Below are positions 33,001-45,001 of a stretch of DNA of 64,000 bases, piece after piece. The first letter of the stretch is position 1; every line of letters begins with the position of its first letter. A program made the position numbers and the translations under genes. The notes below the pieces were generated by a model, which was given only the letters and a program-made list of their open reading frames with translations, searched no databases and was not told where the DNA came from. The stretch is from Hymenopus coronatus (Eukaryota; Arthropoda; Insecta; Mantodea; Hymenopodidae): contig CM060893.1 of NCBI GenBank assembly GCA_030762935.1, forward strand, positions 13,606,397 through 13,670,396. The letters run 5' to 3'.

Positions 33001-33875
33001 TCTGATGTGTTCCATTCACATGGCTTTCTCTATATCCCTGCAACAAATTATTCTTAAAAAGCTTATACTTCTATTTACTTTATACTAATCAGAAAAAAAT
33101 TAGCAGAAATAGTCTTATTACTTGCTCCCTTGTAAGTAGAAGCGAAATAAGGGAGTACCATAGGTTAAAGTAATAGTCAAAAGCTGGTTGCTATGTCACT
33201 GAAGTTCCTTAGTTTGTATGGACAGCAGTTGACAAATTCCTAAATGAGAAAAGTATAAATTTTTCAAAGCAGAAACCAAAAACAAGGAATGTCTCAAAAA
33301 CGGTGAACTCCACGACAAAAATGTATAGAACATAAATTGTGTGTTTTAACGTGCTCTACATTGTATTTGTAGTAAGTTTTTGTCCATCTCTAACGGTTTA
33401 GCAGTTATTCAAAATTCAGTAAAATTCATCCAGAATAAACTACTCTTCAGAGGCTATTCCCAGAAAATTCAAGATATACATTTTATTTTTCAGGTAAATA
33501 TCTTTAATATACGAAATTTTAATCAAAATCGTTGGAGCCATTTTTGAGAAAATCAAAATTTTCGAAAAAAGTTCCATGTAAAGGGTAGTTGGGGATGGGA
33601 GGGTTTTCTAAAAATTTTCGTGTCGCATCCCTGGAAGATACTAAACTTAAATACCAAGTTTGGTATTTTACCGACTTTTCGTTTTTGAGTTATTGTGTTC
33701 ACAGACACACGGACACACTGACACACGGACCTTTTTGTGCAAATGCTTTTTTTTTTTTGGATATTGGGGGCCCTAAAACGTATATTTCCGGTGAAATCTC
33801 GGTATCAAATTTTTTGGTGGAGTGCAATACTTTCTCTATACACTATGTACATAGTGCGTATAGAGGAAGTAAAAA
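33001..33875 (+). repeat. HPR copy, full length, subtype A
   Basis: LE follows an A-run. The palindrome AATACCAAGTTTGGTATT is at about 33651. RE has CACTATGTACATAGTGCG and TATAGAGGAAGTAAAAA. Confidence 0.92.
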
Positions 33876-34112
33876 CATTTTATATATACTTTTCATCTAA
33901 CATTAATAATTTTTAACTCCACACAACACAAATTAAAGCTTCCTGGTTCATATTCCATATTTTCCTGCAAGCTTTAATATACATTAACCAATCAGCCACT
34001 GTGACTTTCTTGTATTTACCGATCCACAAAGCACTCTCCAAAGTCTTAGAAACCGATCGACTGATCTTGAATTGCTCCAGGACATTCAAACTCTTCACCA
34101 TCACGCTCTTTC
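33876..34112. other. non-coding spacer
   Basis: A 63-codon minus frame (33913-34104) shows no recognised homology. Confidence 0.35.
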
Positions 34113-34821
34113 AGTGTGTGTCCGTGTGTCTGTGAACACGATAACTCATAAACAAAAAGTCGGTAAAATACCAAACTTGGTATTTAAGTTTAGTATCTCT
34201 CAGGGATGCGACACGAAGATTTTGAGAAAAATCCCTCCACCCCAAACTACCCTTTACATGGAACTTTTTTCGAACATTTTGATTTTCTAAAAAATGGCTC
34301 TAACGATTTTGATTAAAATATCGTATATTAAAGATATTTACATGACAAATAAAATGTATATCTTGAATTTTCTAGGAATAGCCTTTGAAGACTACTTTAT
34401 TCTTGGTTAATTTTACGGAATTTTGAATAACTGTTAAACCGTAAGAGATGGACAAAAACTTACCACACAACAAATGTAGAGCACCTTAAAACACACACTT
34501 TATGTAATATATATTTTTTTTCCTGGAGTTGATTGTTTTTGAGAAATTCCTTGTTTTTGGTTTCAGCTATAAAAACGTATAATTTTCTCATACAGGACTT
34601 TGTGAACTCGTGTCCATACAAACAAAGGAACTTCAGTCATATAGCAACCAGCTTTTGACTATCACTTTAACCTATGGTACTCCCTTATTTCGCTTCTACT
34701 ATCAAGAAAGCAAGTAATAAGACTATTTCTGCTAATTTTTGCTGCATTATATGAAGTAAATAGGATAATTTGTTGCAGTGATGTTGAGAAAGTCATGTGA
34801 ATGGAACACATCAGATATTTT
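34113..34821 (-). repeat. HPR copy lacking RE, subtype A
   Basis: It starts in the microsatellite region (GTGTGTGTCCGTGTGTCTG), has an intact palindrome, and ends GTGAATGGAACACATCAG. Confidence 0.88.
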
Positions 34822-35516
34822 TACGTGCATTCGGTCTCATTGTGGCATTAAATGTAATGAAACAGCAGCCAAAGAAGCAACTCGACTAGCAGAAGTTACG
34901 AGGCATTCAGTGCCTTATAGTGACATCATAAAACACTTAAGTAGGTAACTCAGAGTAAAATGGAACCAGACATGTAGTCAAAATCCACCAGCAAAGTTAC
35001 GTATGCTAAGGAAAGATGACGTCACCAATCCTTGCCCCGTACTTTCACTGCACAGGAAAGAACAAGTGACTATCACGAATAGGACATACTAAACTAACCC
35101 TCTCATACATCTTCACCAAAGAGAACCCACCTCAATGTGAAGTCTGCAACATACAACTCACCATTAAACACATTTTAACAGAATGCAGAAGCTCTACAAC
35201 ATCACTGAAGATATATCCACAACACTGAATACTCCACAAAAATTCAAGGAAGCATAAAACTGGATTTTAAACTCTAATGTACAAATTCACAACATTTTAA
35301 ATCTGTGTAAAACTGACTTTTAACAGCAATGTACCTATTAAAAATATTTTATTTAAATCTATGTAAAACTTACCTTTCTAATGTAATTTTAATTCACAGA
35401 CCTGTGTTTTATGTGTAAATAATTCCATTGTAATATAATTAATTCATTTGTTATAACTATTATATGGTCACGATATGACCTAGGAGTTAAAGCGAACTAA
35501 AATAAATAAATAAATA
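34822..35516 (+). mobile_element. jockey/I-like non-LTR retrotransposon 3' end with RNase H domain, degenerate
   Basis: From 34826 the frame reads CIRSHCGIKCNETAAKEATR, then VPYSDIIKHLSR and a stop. This is the C-terminal part of a retroelement RNase H domain. After frame changes it reads IGHTKLTLSYIFTKENPPQC, then EVCNIQLTIKHILTEC, with the usual C-x2-C-x7-H-x4-C knuckle. The 3' UTR ends GTTAAAGCGAAC and (TAAA)n at about 35498-35514. Stops and frameshifts mark it as dead. Confidence 0.8.
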
Positions 35517-35548
35517 TTTCATACAACCCAGAATTACATATACAAAAA

Positions 35549-36069
35549 TCTGATCGTATTGTTAAAAAGCTTATGCTTCTATTTACTTCATGATAATCGA
35601 AATAAGGGAGTACCATAGGTTAAAGCGATGGTCAAAAGCTGGTTGCTATGTGCCTGAAGTTCCTTTGTTTGTATGGACACGAGTTGACAAATTTCTGTAT
35701 GAGAAAAGTGTATTTCAAAGCTGAAACCAAAAAAATGTATATGACTAAATTATGTGTTTTAATGTGCTCTACATTTTTTATGTGGTAAGTTTTTGTCCAT
35801 CTCTTACGGTTTAGCAGTTATTCAAAATTCCGTAAAATTCATCCAGAATAAAGTAGTCTTCAGAGGCTATTCCCAGAAAATGCAAGATATACATTTTATT
35901 TGTAATAGAAATGGCTTTAATATCTGGTATTTTAATCAAAATCGTTAGAGACATTTTTAAGAAAAACAAAATTTTCGAAAATTTGTCCATGTTAAGGGTA
36001 GTTATGGGTGGGGGAATTTTCTTGAAAATCTTTGTATTGCATCCTTGGAAAATACGAAACTTAAATACC

Positions 36070-36141
<72 letters not shown>

Positions 36142-36289
36142 CCTGTTTCTGAAAATTCTTTTTTTTTTGGATTCAGGGGGACCCAAAACATGTATTTCCG
36201 GTGAAATCTCGACATCGAATTTTTGGGTGGAACACAATACTTCTCTATCCCTATGTACATTGTATACACGGGGCTAGAGAAAGTAAAAA
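35549..36289 (+). repeat. HPR copy, deleted near LE, subtype A, type 2 hairpin
   Basis: TCTGAT is followed directly by CGTATTGTTAAAAAGC, so the LE stem and subterminal repeat are gone. The (AC)n at 36070-36138 replaces the palindrome side. RE is type 2 (TCCCTATGTACATTGTATAC, GGGGCTAGAGAAAGTAAA). Confidence 0.88.
36070..36138. repeat. (AC)n microsatellite, about 34 units
   Basis: It follows AAATACCAAC directly, so expansion appears to have consumed half of the conserved palindrome. Confidence 0.95.
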
Positions 36290-36530
36290 ACTTATACTTT
36301 TATTTACTTCATGCTAATCGAGAAAACATTAGCAGAAATAGTCTTATTACTTCCTTCCTTGTAAGTAGAAGTGAAATATGGGGGTACCAAAGGTACTCAA
36401 AGCTAAAAAAAAAAAAAAGGAATATCTAAAAAAGGATCAACTCCACGAAAAAAATGTATATGACATAAATTGTGTGTTTTAATGTGCTCTAAAATTTTTG
36501 TGTGGTAAGTTTTTGTCCATCTCCTACGAA
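36290..36530 (+). repeat. HPR left-middle fragment, subtype A
   Basis: It starts AACTTATACTTTTATTTAC directly after the previous RE and stops after TTTTTGTCCATCTCCTACG. The LE is absent. Confidence 0.82.
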
Positions 36531-36613
36531 ACATCAGTTCTTCTTCTTATTATTATTATTACTACATTTTGCTTCGGCAGTAAAACTTGAAGCGTACGTG
36601 TGTGCAGTCGTCA

Positions 36614-37430
36614 TTTTTACGCGTACTCTGTACATAGTGTATAGAGAAGGTAATGTATTCCACCCCAAAATTCAATACCGAGATTTCACCGAAAATACAT
36701 GTTTTAGGTCCCCCTAAATCCGAAAGAAACATTTTTGGGAAAAGGCCCGTGTGTGTATGTGTGTATTTCTGGTGAGAACATAGCTCAAAAGCGAAAAGAC
36801 TTGGTATTTAAGTTTGGTATCTTCCAAGGATGCAACACGAAGACTTTCAAGAAAATCCCCCCATACCCAACTACCCTTTACATAAAACTTTTTCTAAAAT
36901 TTTGACTTGCTCAAAAATGGCTGCAATGATTTAGATTAAAAATTCGTATATTAAAGATATTTACCTAACAAATAAAATGTATATCTTCAATTTTTTGGGA
37001 ATATCCTCTGAAGACTACTTTATTCTGGATGAAATTTACGGAATTGTGCATAACTGCAAAACCGTAAGAGATGGACAAAAATTTACCATTCAACAAATGT
37101 AGAGCACGTTAAAACACACAATTTATGTCACTTACATTTTTTCGTGGAGTTGACCGTTTCAGAGATACTCTTTGTTAATGGTTTCAGCTTTAAAAAACAT
37201 ACTTTTCTCATACAGGAATCTGTCAACTGCTGTCCTAACAAAAAAAGGTACTTCAGTCACATAGCAACCAGCTTTAGACTATCATTTTAACCTATGGTAC
37301 TCCCTTATTTCGCTTCTACTTACAAGGAAGCAAGTAATAAGACTATTTCTGCTAATTTTTGTCAATTACCATGAAGTAAATAAAAGAATAAGCTTTTTTA
37401 ACAATAATATAATATAGAGATGTAGAGAAA
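36614..37430 (-). repeat. HPR copy, RE arm and LE tip damaged, subtype A
   Basis: The outer hairpin arm is deleted (TTTTTACGCGTACTCTGTAC). The body is complete up to GATGTAGAGAAAG, after which it fuses to a plus-oriented RE piece. Confidence 0.85.
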
Positions 37431-37495
37431 GGGGTCCTAAAACATGTATTTCCGGTGAAATCTCGGGATCGAATTTTTGGGTACTATATGTATAC
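37431..37495 (+). repeat. HPR RE fragment
   Basis: GGTCCTAAAACATGTATTTC and CGGTGAAATCTCGG, then an eroded hairpin (ACTATATGTATACAGC). Confidence 0.7.
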
Positions 37496-37750
37496 AGCAC
37501 GTGTGGCTATAAAAAATTCCTCATTGCATACGTTAGTTGGCAGCACTTGTTAAATGGCTCGCACCGCTTTATTTGCTATCCACACACGTTTACTCACATG
37601 TGGTTAGTACTAGATGGTTATAGAGCACCTTCTGTAGCTGCAGTGAAGTACAAATGGAATGTGTGTGCGGTCCAGTGGTTGTCACACAGGTTGCAGAGTT
37701 TGGTATCTATGCACTTCTGTTTGCCTTTTGGTTCTATAAATACTTAAACA
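37496..37750. other. single-copy non-coding stretch
   Basis: A 66-codon plus frame at 37547-37747 has no recognised homology. Confidence 0.35.
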
Positions 37751-38630
37751 TCTGATGTACTCCATTCACCTTAGTTTCTCTACACGTACTATGTACATAG
37801 TGTATAGAGAAGGTATTGCACTCCACCCAAAAATTCGATACCGAGATTTCACAGGAGATATATGTTTTAGGGTCCCCTGTAACCAAAAAAAAGAAGTATT
37901 TTCAGAAAAAGGTCCATGTGTCTGTGAACACGATAACTCAAAAACGAAAAATCAATAAAATACGAAGCTTAGTATTTAAGTTTGTTATCTTCCAAGGATG
38001 CGACACGAAGATTTTGAGAAAAATCACCCCACCCCAAACTAAGCTTTACATGGAACATTTTTCGAAATTTTTAATTTTCTTAAAAATGGCTCTAACGATT
38101 TTGATGAAAATATCGTAGATTAAGGATATTTACCTGACAAATAAAATGTATATCTTGAATTTTCTGGGAATAGCCTCTCAAGACTACTTTATTCTGGATG
38201 AATTTTACGGAATTTTGTATTTCTGCTAAACAGTAAGAGATGGACAAAAACTTACCACACAGAAAATGTAGCTTACAATAAAACACTCAATTTATGTCAT
38301 ATACTTTTTTTTCGTGGAAATGATCATTTTTAAGATATTCATGGTTTTTCGTTTGAGCTTTGAAAAACATACTTTTTTCATACAGGAATTTGTCTACTCG
38401 TGTCCATACAAACAAAGGAACTTCAGTCACATAGCAACCAACTTTTGACTATCACTCTAAGCTATGTTACTCCTTTATTTCGCTTTGACTTACAAGGAAG
38501 CAAGTAATAAGACTATTTCTGCTGATTTTTTCTTGGTTAGCATGAAGCAAATAGAAGCATAAGGTTTTTAACTACAATTTGTTGCAGAGATGTAGAGAAA
38601 GTCATGTGAATGGAATACATCATATTTTTT
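37751..38630 (-). repeat. HPR copy with left ends on both sides, subtype A
   Basis: It opens TCTGATGTACTCCATTCACC, a left end. At the shared subterminal TTTCTCTACACG it passes into a normal type 1 hairpin and minus-oriented body, ending GTGAATGGAATACATCAT. The result has terminal inverted repeats of about 25 bases. Confidence 0.85.
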
Positions 38631-39258
38631 ATATAAGGGCAGATAATGGTGAAAGAAATTTCTTTAAAATTTCGTTCTGTATTCTTAAAATGTAGAAACA
38701 ATCACATATGCCTTAAAAATTTTCCCTCAAAGGGTTTATTTCCGATGAAGTCCAGATATTGAATATCTTAGTTTGAAATAAATACGCGGTAAAGAATATT
38801 TCAATCAAATTGAGCAGTTAGTTGGTATTCCTGGAGCTAACTTAGTATCTTAGCATCGTCTTGTCAAAACATAGAGTATTAAATCAAGGGTAAATCTCTT
38901 TTCTGGAAATAACATTTTATAGCCTTTTCAGTGCCAGTTAAACCAGGAGCAACCTCATTAATCTAGATTAACTCATAGATATTTAATCTAGACAACCACC
39001 TCTATTTTATATTTCACCTCGGGCTCTCAGATTAACACAATAAATCCCAGCTTAAATGTAACTCTGTCGTTTTAACTGGTTTAGTACGCAAAAGTTTCCT
39101 TATGCAAATCTTATATAGGGTGAACAAAAAGGAAGGATGTTTTAAATGAATCAATACATTTAAATGCATACTGTTTTGATTCATACAGGAGATAGAAGGA
39201 GCAGTACCATAGAGGTCAAAAGTGGGGTTAGGGAGTGAACTTTAAAATGTTGTATACA
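38631..39258. other. single-copy non-coding stretch
   Basis: A/T-rich with no open frame of interest and no known repeat end. Confidence 0.45.
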
Positions 39259-40117
39259 TTTTTACTTTCTCTATACGTACTATGTATATAGTGTATAGAG
39301 AAGGTATTGTATTCCACTCAAAAATTTGATACCGAGATTTCACCGGAAATATATGTTTTAGGGTCTCCTGTATCCAAAAAAAAGTATTTTCAGAAAAAGG
39401 TCCGTGTGTGTCATTGTGTCCGTATGTCTGTGAACACGATAACTCAAAAACGAAAAGTCGATAAAATACCAAACATGGTATTTAAGTTTAGTATCTTGCA
39501 GGGATGCGACACGAAGATTTTGAGAAAAATCCCCCCACCCACAACTACCCTTTACATGGAACTTTTTTCGAAAATTTTGATTTTCTCAAAAACGGTTCTA
39601 ACAAAAGTGATTAAAATATCATATATTAAAGATATTTACCTGCCAAATAAAATTTGTATCTTGAATTTTCTGGGGATAGCCTCTGAAGACTACTTTATTC
39701 TGGAGGAATTTTACGGAACTTTGTATAACTGCTAAACCGTAAGAGATGGACAAAAACTTACTACATAAAAAATGAAGGGCACGTTAAAATACGCAATTTA
39801 TGTTATATACATTTCTTTCGTGAAGTTGATAGTTTTTATATATTCCTTGCTTTTGGTTTCATCTATGAAAAATTTAACTTTTCTCATATAGAAATTTGTC
39901 AACTCTTGTGCTTACAAACAAAAGAACTTCAGTCACATAGCAACCAGCTTTTGACTATCAATTTAACCTATGTTTACTTACAAGGAAGCAAGTAATAAGA
40001 CTATTTCTGCTAGTCTTTTTCGATTAGCATTAAGTAAATAGAACAATAAGCTTTTTAACAATAATTTGTTGCAGAGATGTAGAGAAAGCTATGTCAATGG
40101 AACACATAAGATTTTTA
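39259..40117 (-). repeat. HPR copy, full length, subtype A
   Basis: It has hairpin CGTACTATGTATATAGTG, palindrome ATACCAAACATGGTATT (one change), and LE end GTCAATGGAACACATAAG. Confidence 0.9.
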
Positions 40118-40281
40118 GTAATGTTTTCACACATACAACCCGTTATTGCATAACTATATTTCATTTGGATAGTCATCTCAAAGTGTGTATTTTCAGTGAA
40201 ATCTTTACATCGAACGTTTGCATGGAATATAATATTTCCTTAACCTAGAATTACTAAGTGGTACAGAAGACATACTATCAC

Positions 40282-41118
40282 ATTTTTACTTTCTCTATAC
40301 GCACTATGTGCGTAGTGTACAGAGAAGGTATTGCAGTCCACCAAAAAATTAGATAAAGAGATTTCACCGGAAATATTTGTTTTAGGGTCCCCTGTATCCA
40401 AAAAAAGTATCTTCAGAAAAAGGTCCGTGTGTCTGTGAACACGATAACTCAAAAACGAAAAGTCGGTAAAATACCAAACTCGGTATTTAAGTGTAGTATC
40501 TTCCAGGGATGCGAACGAAGATATTGGGAAAAATCCCCCCACCCCAAACTACCGTTTACATACTTTTTTCGAAAATTTTTATTTTCTAAAAAATGGCTCT
40601 AACGATTTTGATTAAAATATCGTATATTAAAGATATTTACCTGACAAAAAGAATGTATATTTTGAATTTTCTGGTAATAGCCTCTGAAGACTACTTTATC
40701 CTGGGTCAATTTTAGGAATTTTGCATAACTGCTAAATCGTAAGAGATGGACAAAAACTTACCATACAACAAATGTAGAGCAGTTTAAAACACACAATTTA
40801 TGTTATGTACATTTTCGTCGTGGAGTTGATTGTTTCTGAGATATTCCTTGTTTTTGGTTTCAGCTCTAAAACACATACTTTTCTCATACAGTACTTCGTA
40901 AACAAAGGAACCTTATTCACATAGCAACCAGATTTTGACCATCACTTTAGCCTATTGTGCTCCCTTATTTCGCTTATACTTACAAGGAAGCAAGAAATAA
41001 GAGTATTTCTGCTAATTTTTTCTCGATTAGCAGGAAGTAAATAGAAGCATAAGCTTTTTAACAATTTATTGCAGAGTTATAGAGAAAGCCATGTGAATGG
41101 AGTACATCAGGTTTTTTT
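40282..41118 (-). repeat. HPR copy, full length, subtype A
   Basis: Hairpin CGCACTATGTGCGTAGTG; very short GT tract; LE end GTGAATGGAGTACATCAG. Confidence 0.9.
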
Positions 41119-41124
41119 GATAGT

Positions 41125-41350
41125 TTGACTGAAAGATGCATGGCATAGCCGGGGTTTGAATCACGAATCTCCCGGTCACTGTCCGGTTGCTCTAACCATA
41201 AGCAGGGTAACGTGCGGGTACGACATTAAAATCCCCGTCTGACTCGAATGTTTCTTGGTAAATCAGAAGGAAGTCTCAAATTATAGCATTGAATTGTACA
41301 ATCTGCTCCTGTCCTACACACGGCTTATGTGAAAAAGAATAATAATAATA
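41125..41350 (-). repeat. possible tRNA-like SINE fragment
   Basis: On the minus strand TGGTTAGAGCAACC (from about 41203) followed by CGGGAGATTCGTGATTC and AAACCCCGG resembles a tRNA head. The adjoining CGGGGATTTTAATGTCG recalls a common insect SINE body but in an unusual order. Confidence 0.35.
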
Positions 41351-42098
41351 CTTTTTGTAGCACGTTTCTATAAAAGGTTTTGTACTAGAAATAAATGCGC
41401 CCAGTGTTTCTGGAGATTACATCGCTCGCACACGTATCTCTATTGAAAAATAACAGCTCGTCGTTCCTTGAACCGTAACAATATCAAATGAGCCGTGCAA
41501 ACATCGGAGGAAGCGTTATCTTTAATTATTCTTTGGCCGGACTAAGCCAACCTTATTTGTTATCTGGGAACAGAAGAACATCAATATTCTGAATCGAGAG
41601 CAGGACGCGTTAAACAATGTTACACGTATTTACTTAGAGATGCAGTGGCTCGCTCTGTTTGCTCTACAAACAGACAAGAAAATCTTGTGTTACATTGACA
41701 TCACTTTCTCCAAACGTTCCTACAAAAAACGTATTATTTTCTTTACCATGTACCTAGAGAAGATTTTGCATTGAACTCAAAACATCTTAACAAGAAATAC
41801 ATATTTTGCGGAACCGAATCCATAAAAATTTTTTTAGAAAAATCTGATGAGCTGCAACGGAAAATTATTGTGGAACCCTGCAATTTTATTTCATTACCTT
41901 TAATTTTATTACATATAAACGATGCACGATGATCAAATATATACGAATATTTATAATCTTGTTTCCTTAAGGAAAGAACAAATGAGTTAGTAATACATTG
42001 TCTCCTGTGTTTTGTTTGAAAAAGTTTGCTTGGAGACGGAGACGAAAGAGAAGGAACGTACAAACGTATGTTTAATATCTAGAATACTACGATAAAAA
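41351..42098. other. single-copy non-coding stretch
   Basis: No gene seen. A 41.74-42.06 kb minus frame has no recognised homology. A weak HPR-RE echo (TTTACCATGTACCTAGAGAA) occurs at about 41742. Confidence 0.4.
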
Positions 42099-42945
42099 TC
42101 TTCATTCACATGACTTTCTCTACATCTCTGCAACAAATTGTTAAAATGCTTATGCCTCTGTTTACTTCCTGCTACTCGAGAACAAATTAGCAGAAATAAT
42201 CTATTACTTGTTTCCTTGTAAGTAGAAGCGAAATAAGGGAGTACCATAGGTTAAAGTGATAGCAACAGCTGGTTGCTATGTGATTGAAGTTCTTTTGTTT
42301 AAATGGACAGGAGTTGACAAATTTCTATATCAGAAAAGTAAGATTATCAAAGCTGAAACTCAAAACAATGAATATCTCAAAAACGATCAAGTCCACGAAA
42401 AAATTGTATATAACATAAATTGTGTGTTTTAACGTGCTCTGCACTTTTTGTGAGGTAAGTTTTTGTCTATCTCTTACGGTTTAGCAGTTATGCAATATTC
42501 CATAAAATTCATTCAGAATAAAGTAGTCTTCAGACCAGAAAATTCCAGATATACATTTTATTTGTCATGTAAATATCTTTAATATACGATATTTTAATCA
42601 AAATCGTTAGCCATTTTTGAGAAAATCAAAATTTTCGAAAAAATTCCCATGTAAATGATAGTTGTGGGTGGGGGGATTTTCTTGAAAATCTTCGTGTGGC
42701 ATCCCTGCAAGTTACCAAACTTAAATACCGGGTTTGGTACTTAACGGCCTTTTCGTTTTTGAGCTATGCTGTCCATAGACACACACATGCACACACATAG
42801 GGACCTTTTTCCAGAAATGCTTTCTTTGGTTTCCGGGGGAACCCAAAACATATATTTCCGGTGAAATCTTGGTACCGAATTTTTGGGTGCATTACAATAC
42901 CTTCTCTATACACTATGTACATAGTACGTGTAGAGAAAGTAAAAA
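42099..42945 (+). repeat. HPR copy, LE tip deleted, subtype A
   Basis: AAAAATCT joins TCATTCACATGACTTTCTC, losing about 10 bases of the LE. The palindrome is altered (ATACCGGGTTTGGTACTT). RE is complete (CACTATGTACATAGTACG, TGTAGAGAAAGTAAAAA). Confidence 0.9.
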
Positions 42946-43120
42946 TAGCTAGTTGGACAGGCATATACGATAGGTAAATGTATTAATCAACACAGAAGCT
43001 ACTGGAAAGTCATTATATAACTGGAAAAGGAATATTATTGGACGAAAGCAGTTTTAGTTTTTACCAGGTAAACAAAAATTCGATAGTAAAAATCATACCG
43101 GAGCTCCATTCGTATAGCTT

Positions 43121-43360
43121 TCTTGGAATTTTGCACAACTAGTAACCAATAAGAGATGGACAAAAAATTAGTACACAAAAAAAAAAAAAAAGAAGATGGC
43201 GTTAAAATACATAATTAATGTCATGTACGTTTTTCTTGTAGAGTTAACCGTTTTGGAGATATTCCTTGTTATTGGTTTCAGTTTTAAACTATCTAGCTTT
43301 TCTCAAACGGAACCATACAAAGCGAACTGAACTACAATTGTTTCACATAACGAGCAGCTT
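43121..43360 (-). repeat. HPR middle fragment, subtype C-like
   Basis: It has TTAACCGTTTTGGAGATATT and TTTCTCAAACGGAAC, then CAATTGTTTCACATAACG. It fuses to a plus-oriented body at about 43361. Confidence 0.7.
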
Positions 43361-43662
43361 CTTTGTCCATCTCTTACGATTAGCAGCTATTCAAAATTCC
43401 GTAAAATTCATCCAGAATAAAGTAGTCTTCAGAGGCTATTTCCAAAAAATGCAAGATATACATTTTATTTGTCAGGTAAATATCTTTAATATACGAAATT
43501 TTAATCAAAATCGTTAGAGCAATTTTTGACAAAATCAACATTTTCGAAAAAAGTTCTTTGTAAAGGGTAGTAGGGGGTGGAGGGGTTTTTCTCAAAATAT
43601 TCGTGTCGCATCCTGGAAGATACTAAACTTAAATACCAAGGACCTTTTTCTGAACATACTTT
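43361..43662 (+). repeat. HPR middle fragment, subtype A
   Basis: It runs from TTTGTCCATCTCTTACG to ATACCAAGGACCTTTTTCTG. Palindrome half and microsatellite are deleted. Confidence 0.8.
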
Positions 43663-43664
43663 TT

Positions 43665-43797
43665 TTACTTTCTCCATACGCACTATGTACATAGTGTATA
43701 GAGAAAGTATTGCACTCCACCAAAAAATTCGATACCGAGATTTCACCGAAAATATGTTTTAGGGTCCCCAATATCCAAATAAAGCATTTTCACAAAA

Positions 43798-43857
<60 letters not shown>

Positions 43858-44564
43858 TGTGTCCGTGTGTCCGTGCGTCTGTGAACACGATAACTCAAAA
43901 ACGAAAAGTCGGTAAAATACCAAACTTGGTATTTAAGTTTAGTATCTTCCAGGGATGCGACACGAAGATTTTGAGAAAAATACCCCCACCCCCAACTACC
44001 CTTTACATGGAACTTTTTTCGAAAATTTTGATTTTCTCAAAAATGACTCTAACGATTTTGATTAAAATTTCGTATATCAAACATATTTATCTGACAAATA
44101 AAATGTATATCTTGAATTTTCTGGGAATAGCCTCTGAAGAGTAGCTTATTCTGGATGAATTTTACTAAATTTTAAATAACTGCTAAACCGTAAGAGATGG
44201 ACAAAAACTTACTCCACAAAAAATGTAGAGCACATTAAAACACACAATTTATGTTACATACATTTTTTCGTGGAGTTCGTCGTTTTTGTGACATTCCTTA
44301 TTTTTGGTTTCTGCTATGAAAAACGTATACTTTTCTCATACAGGAACTTGTCAACTCTATCCATATAGACAAAGGAACTTCATTGACATAGCAACCAGCA
44401 TTTGATTATAAGTTTAACCTACAGTTGCCCCTTATTTCGCTTCTACTGACAAGGAAGCGAGTAATAAGACTATTTCTGCTCATTTTTTTCTGATTAGCAT
44501 AAAGTAAATAGAAGTATAAGCTTTTTAAGAATTATTCGTTGCAGGGATATAGAGAAAGTAAAAA
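43665..44564 (-). repeat. HPR copy with right ends on both sides, subtype A
   Basis: It has hairpin CGCACTATGTACATAGTG, (GT)n at 43800-43856 and the palindrome at about 43918. Where the left end should read GAGAAAGTCATGTG it reads GAGAAAGTAAAAACTG, the RE terminal sequence. Both outer ends are therefore TTTTACTTTCTC in inverted orientation. Confidence 0.85.
43800..43856. repeat. (GT)n microsatellite, about 28 units
   Basis: Uninterrupted GT run in the fixed HPR microsatellite position. Confidence 0.95.
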
Positions 44565-45001
44565 CTGTTGTAGGCACAAAGGCGACATAGACTTTCTCAA
44601 CCCACTATCGGTTATTTTGTGTAGCTTCTGGAAGGTATTCTTGCGAAGCATATGTTTGTATCTACTTCATGTTAGTAGGGGTAAACAGGTTGGTCATATC
44701 GGACGATGAACGACACTTACACAGGGGTAGAGGAATGCAGGTACACAGGGGTAGAATCGATATTCAGATGTTCAGCGCTACGTCATATGGTGACCTTAAA
44801 ATTCCAGACTGTTTTCTTGACATCGCCAGAAACAACTGAAGAGCGACAAAAATATTGACAAATTTAAAACAATAAGAATAATAATAATGAATACCTTAGA
44901 TAAGGCTATTGCGTGATACAAAATGAAACGAGTAAACATTCTTCCCGAATGAAGAGTTCTTCACAAATTAATCTCTTTGAGAGGGGGATATTAAAAAAAA
45001 A
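44565..45001. other. non-coding spacer with SINE-tail scrap
   Basis: GGTTGGTCATATCGGACGAT at 44688 is the reverse of the SINE tail at 20345. A short direct repeat (ACACAGGGGTAGA) occurs twice near 44725-44755. Confidence 0.5.

Noticed and set aside
35811..36269. A 152-codon minus frame, one of the longest in the window
   Set aside because: It lies wholly inside an HPR copy and is kept open by the AC run. Homologous frames in other copies are broken.
41125..41350. Intact tRNA gene on the minus strand
   Set aside because: A and B boxes are too close and acceptor arms do not pair. Kept only as a low-confidence SINE fragment.
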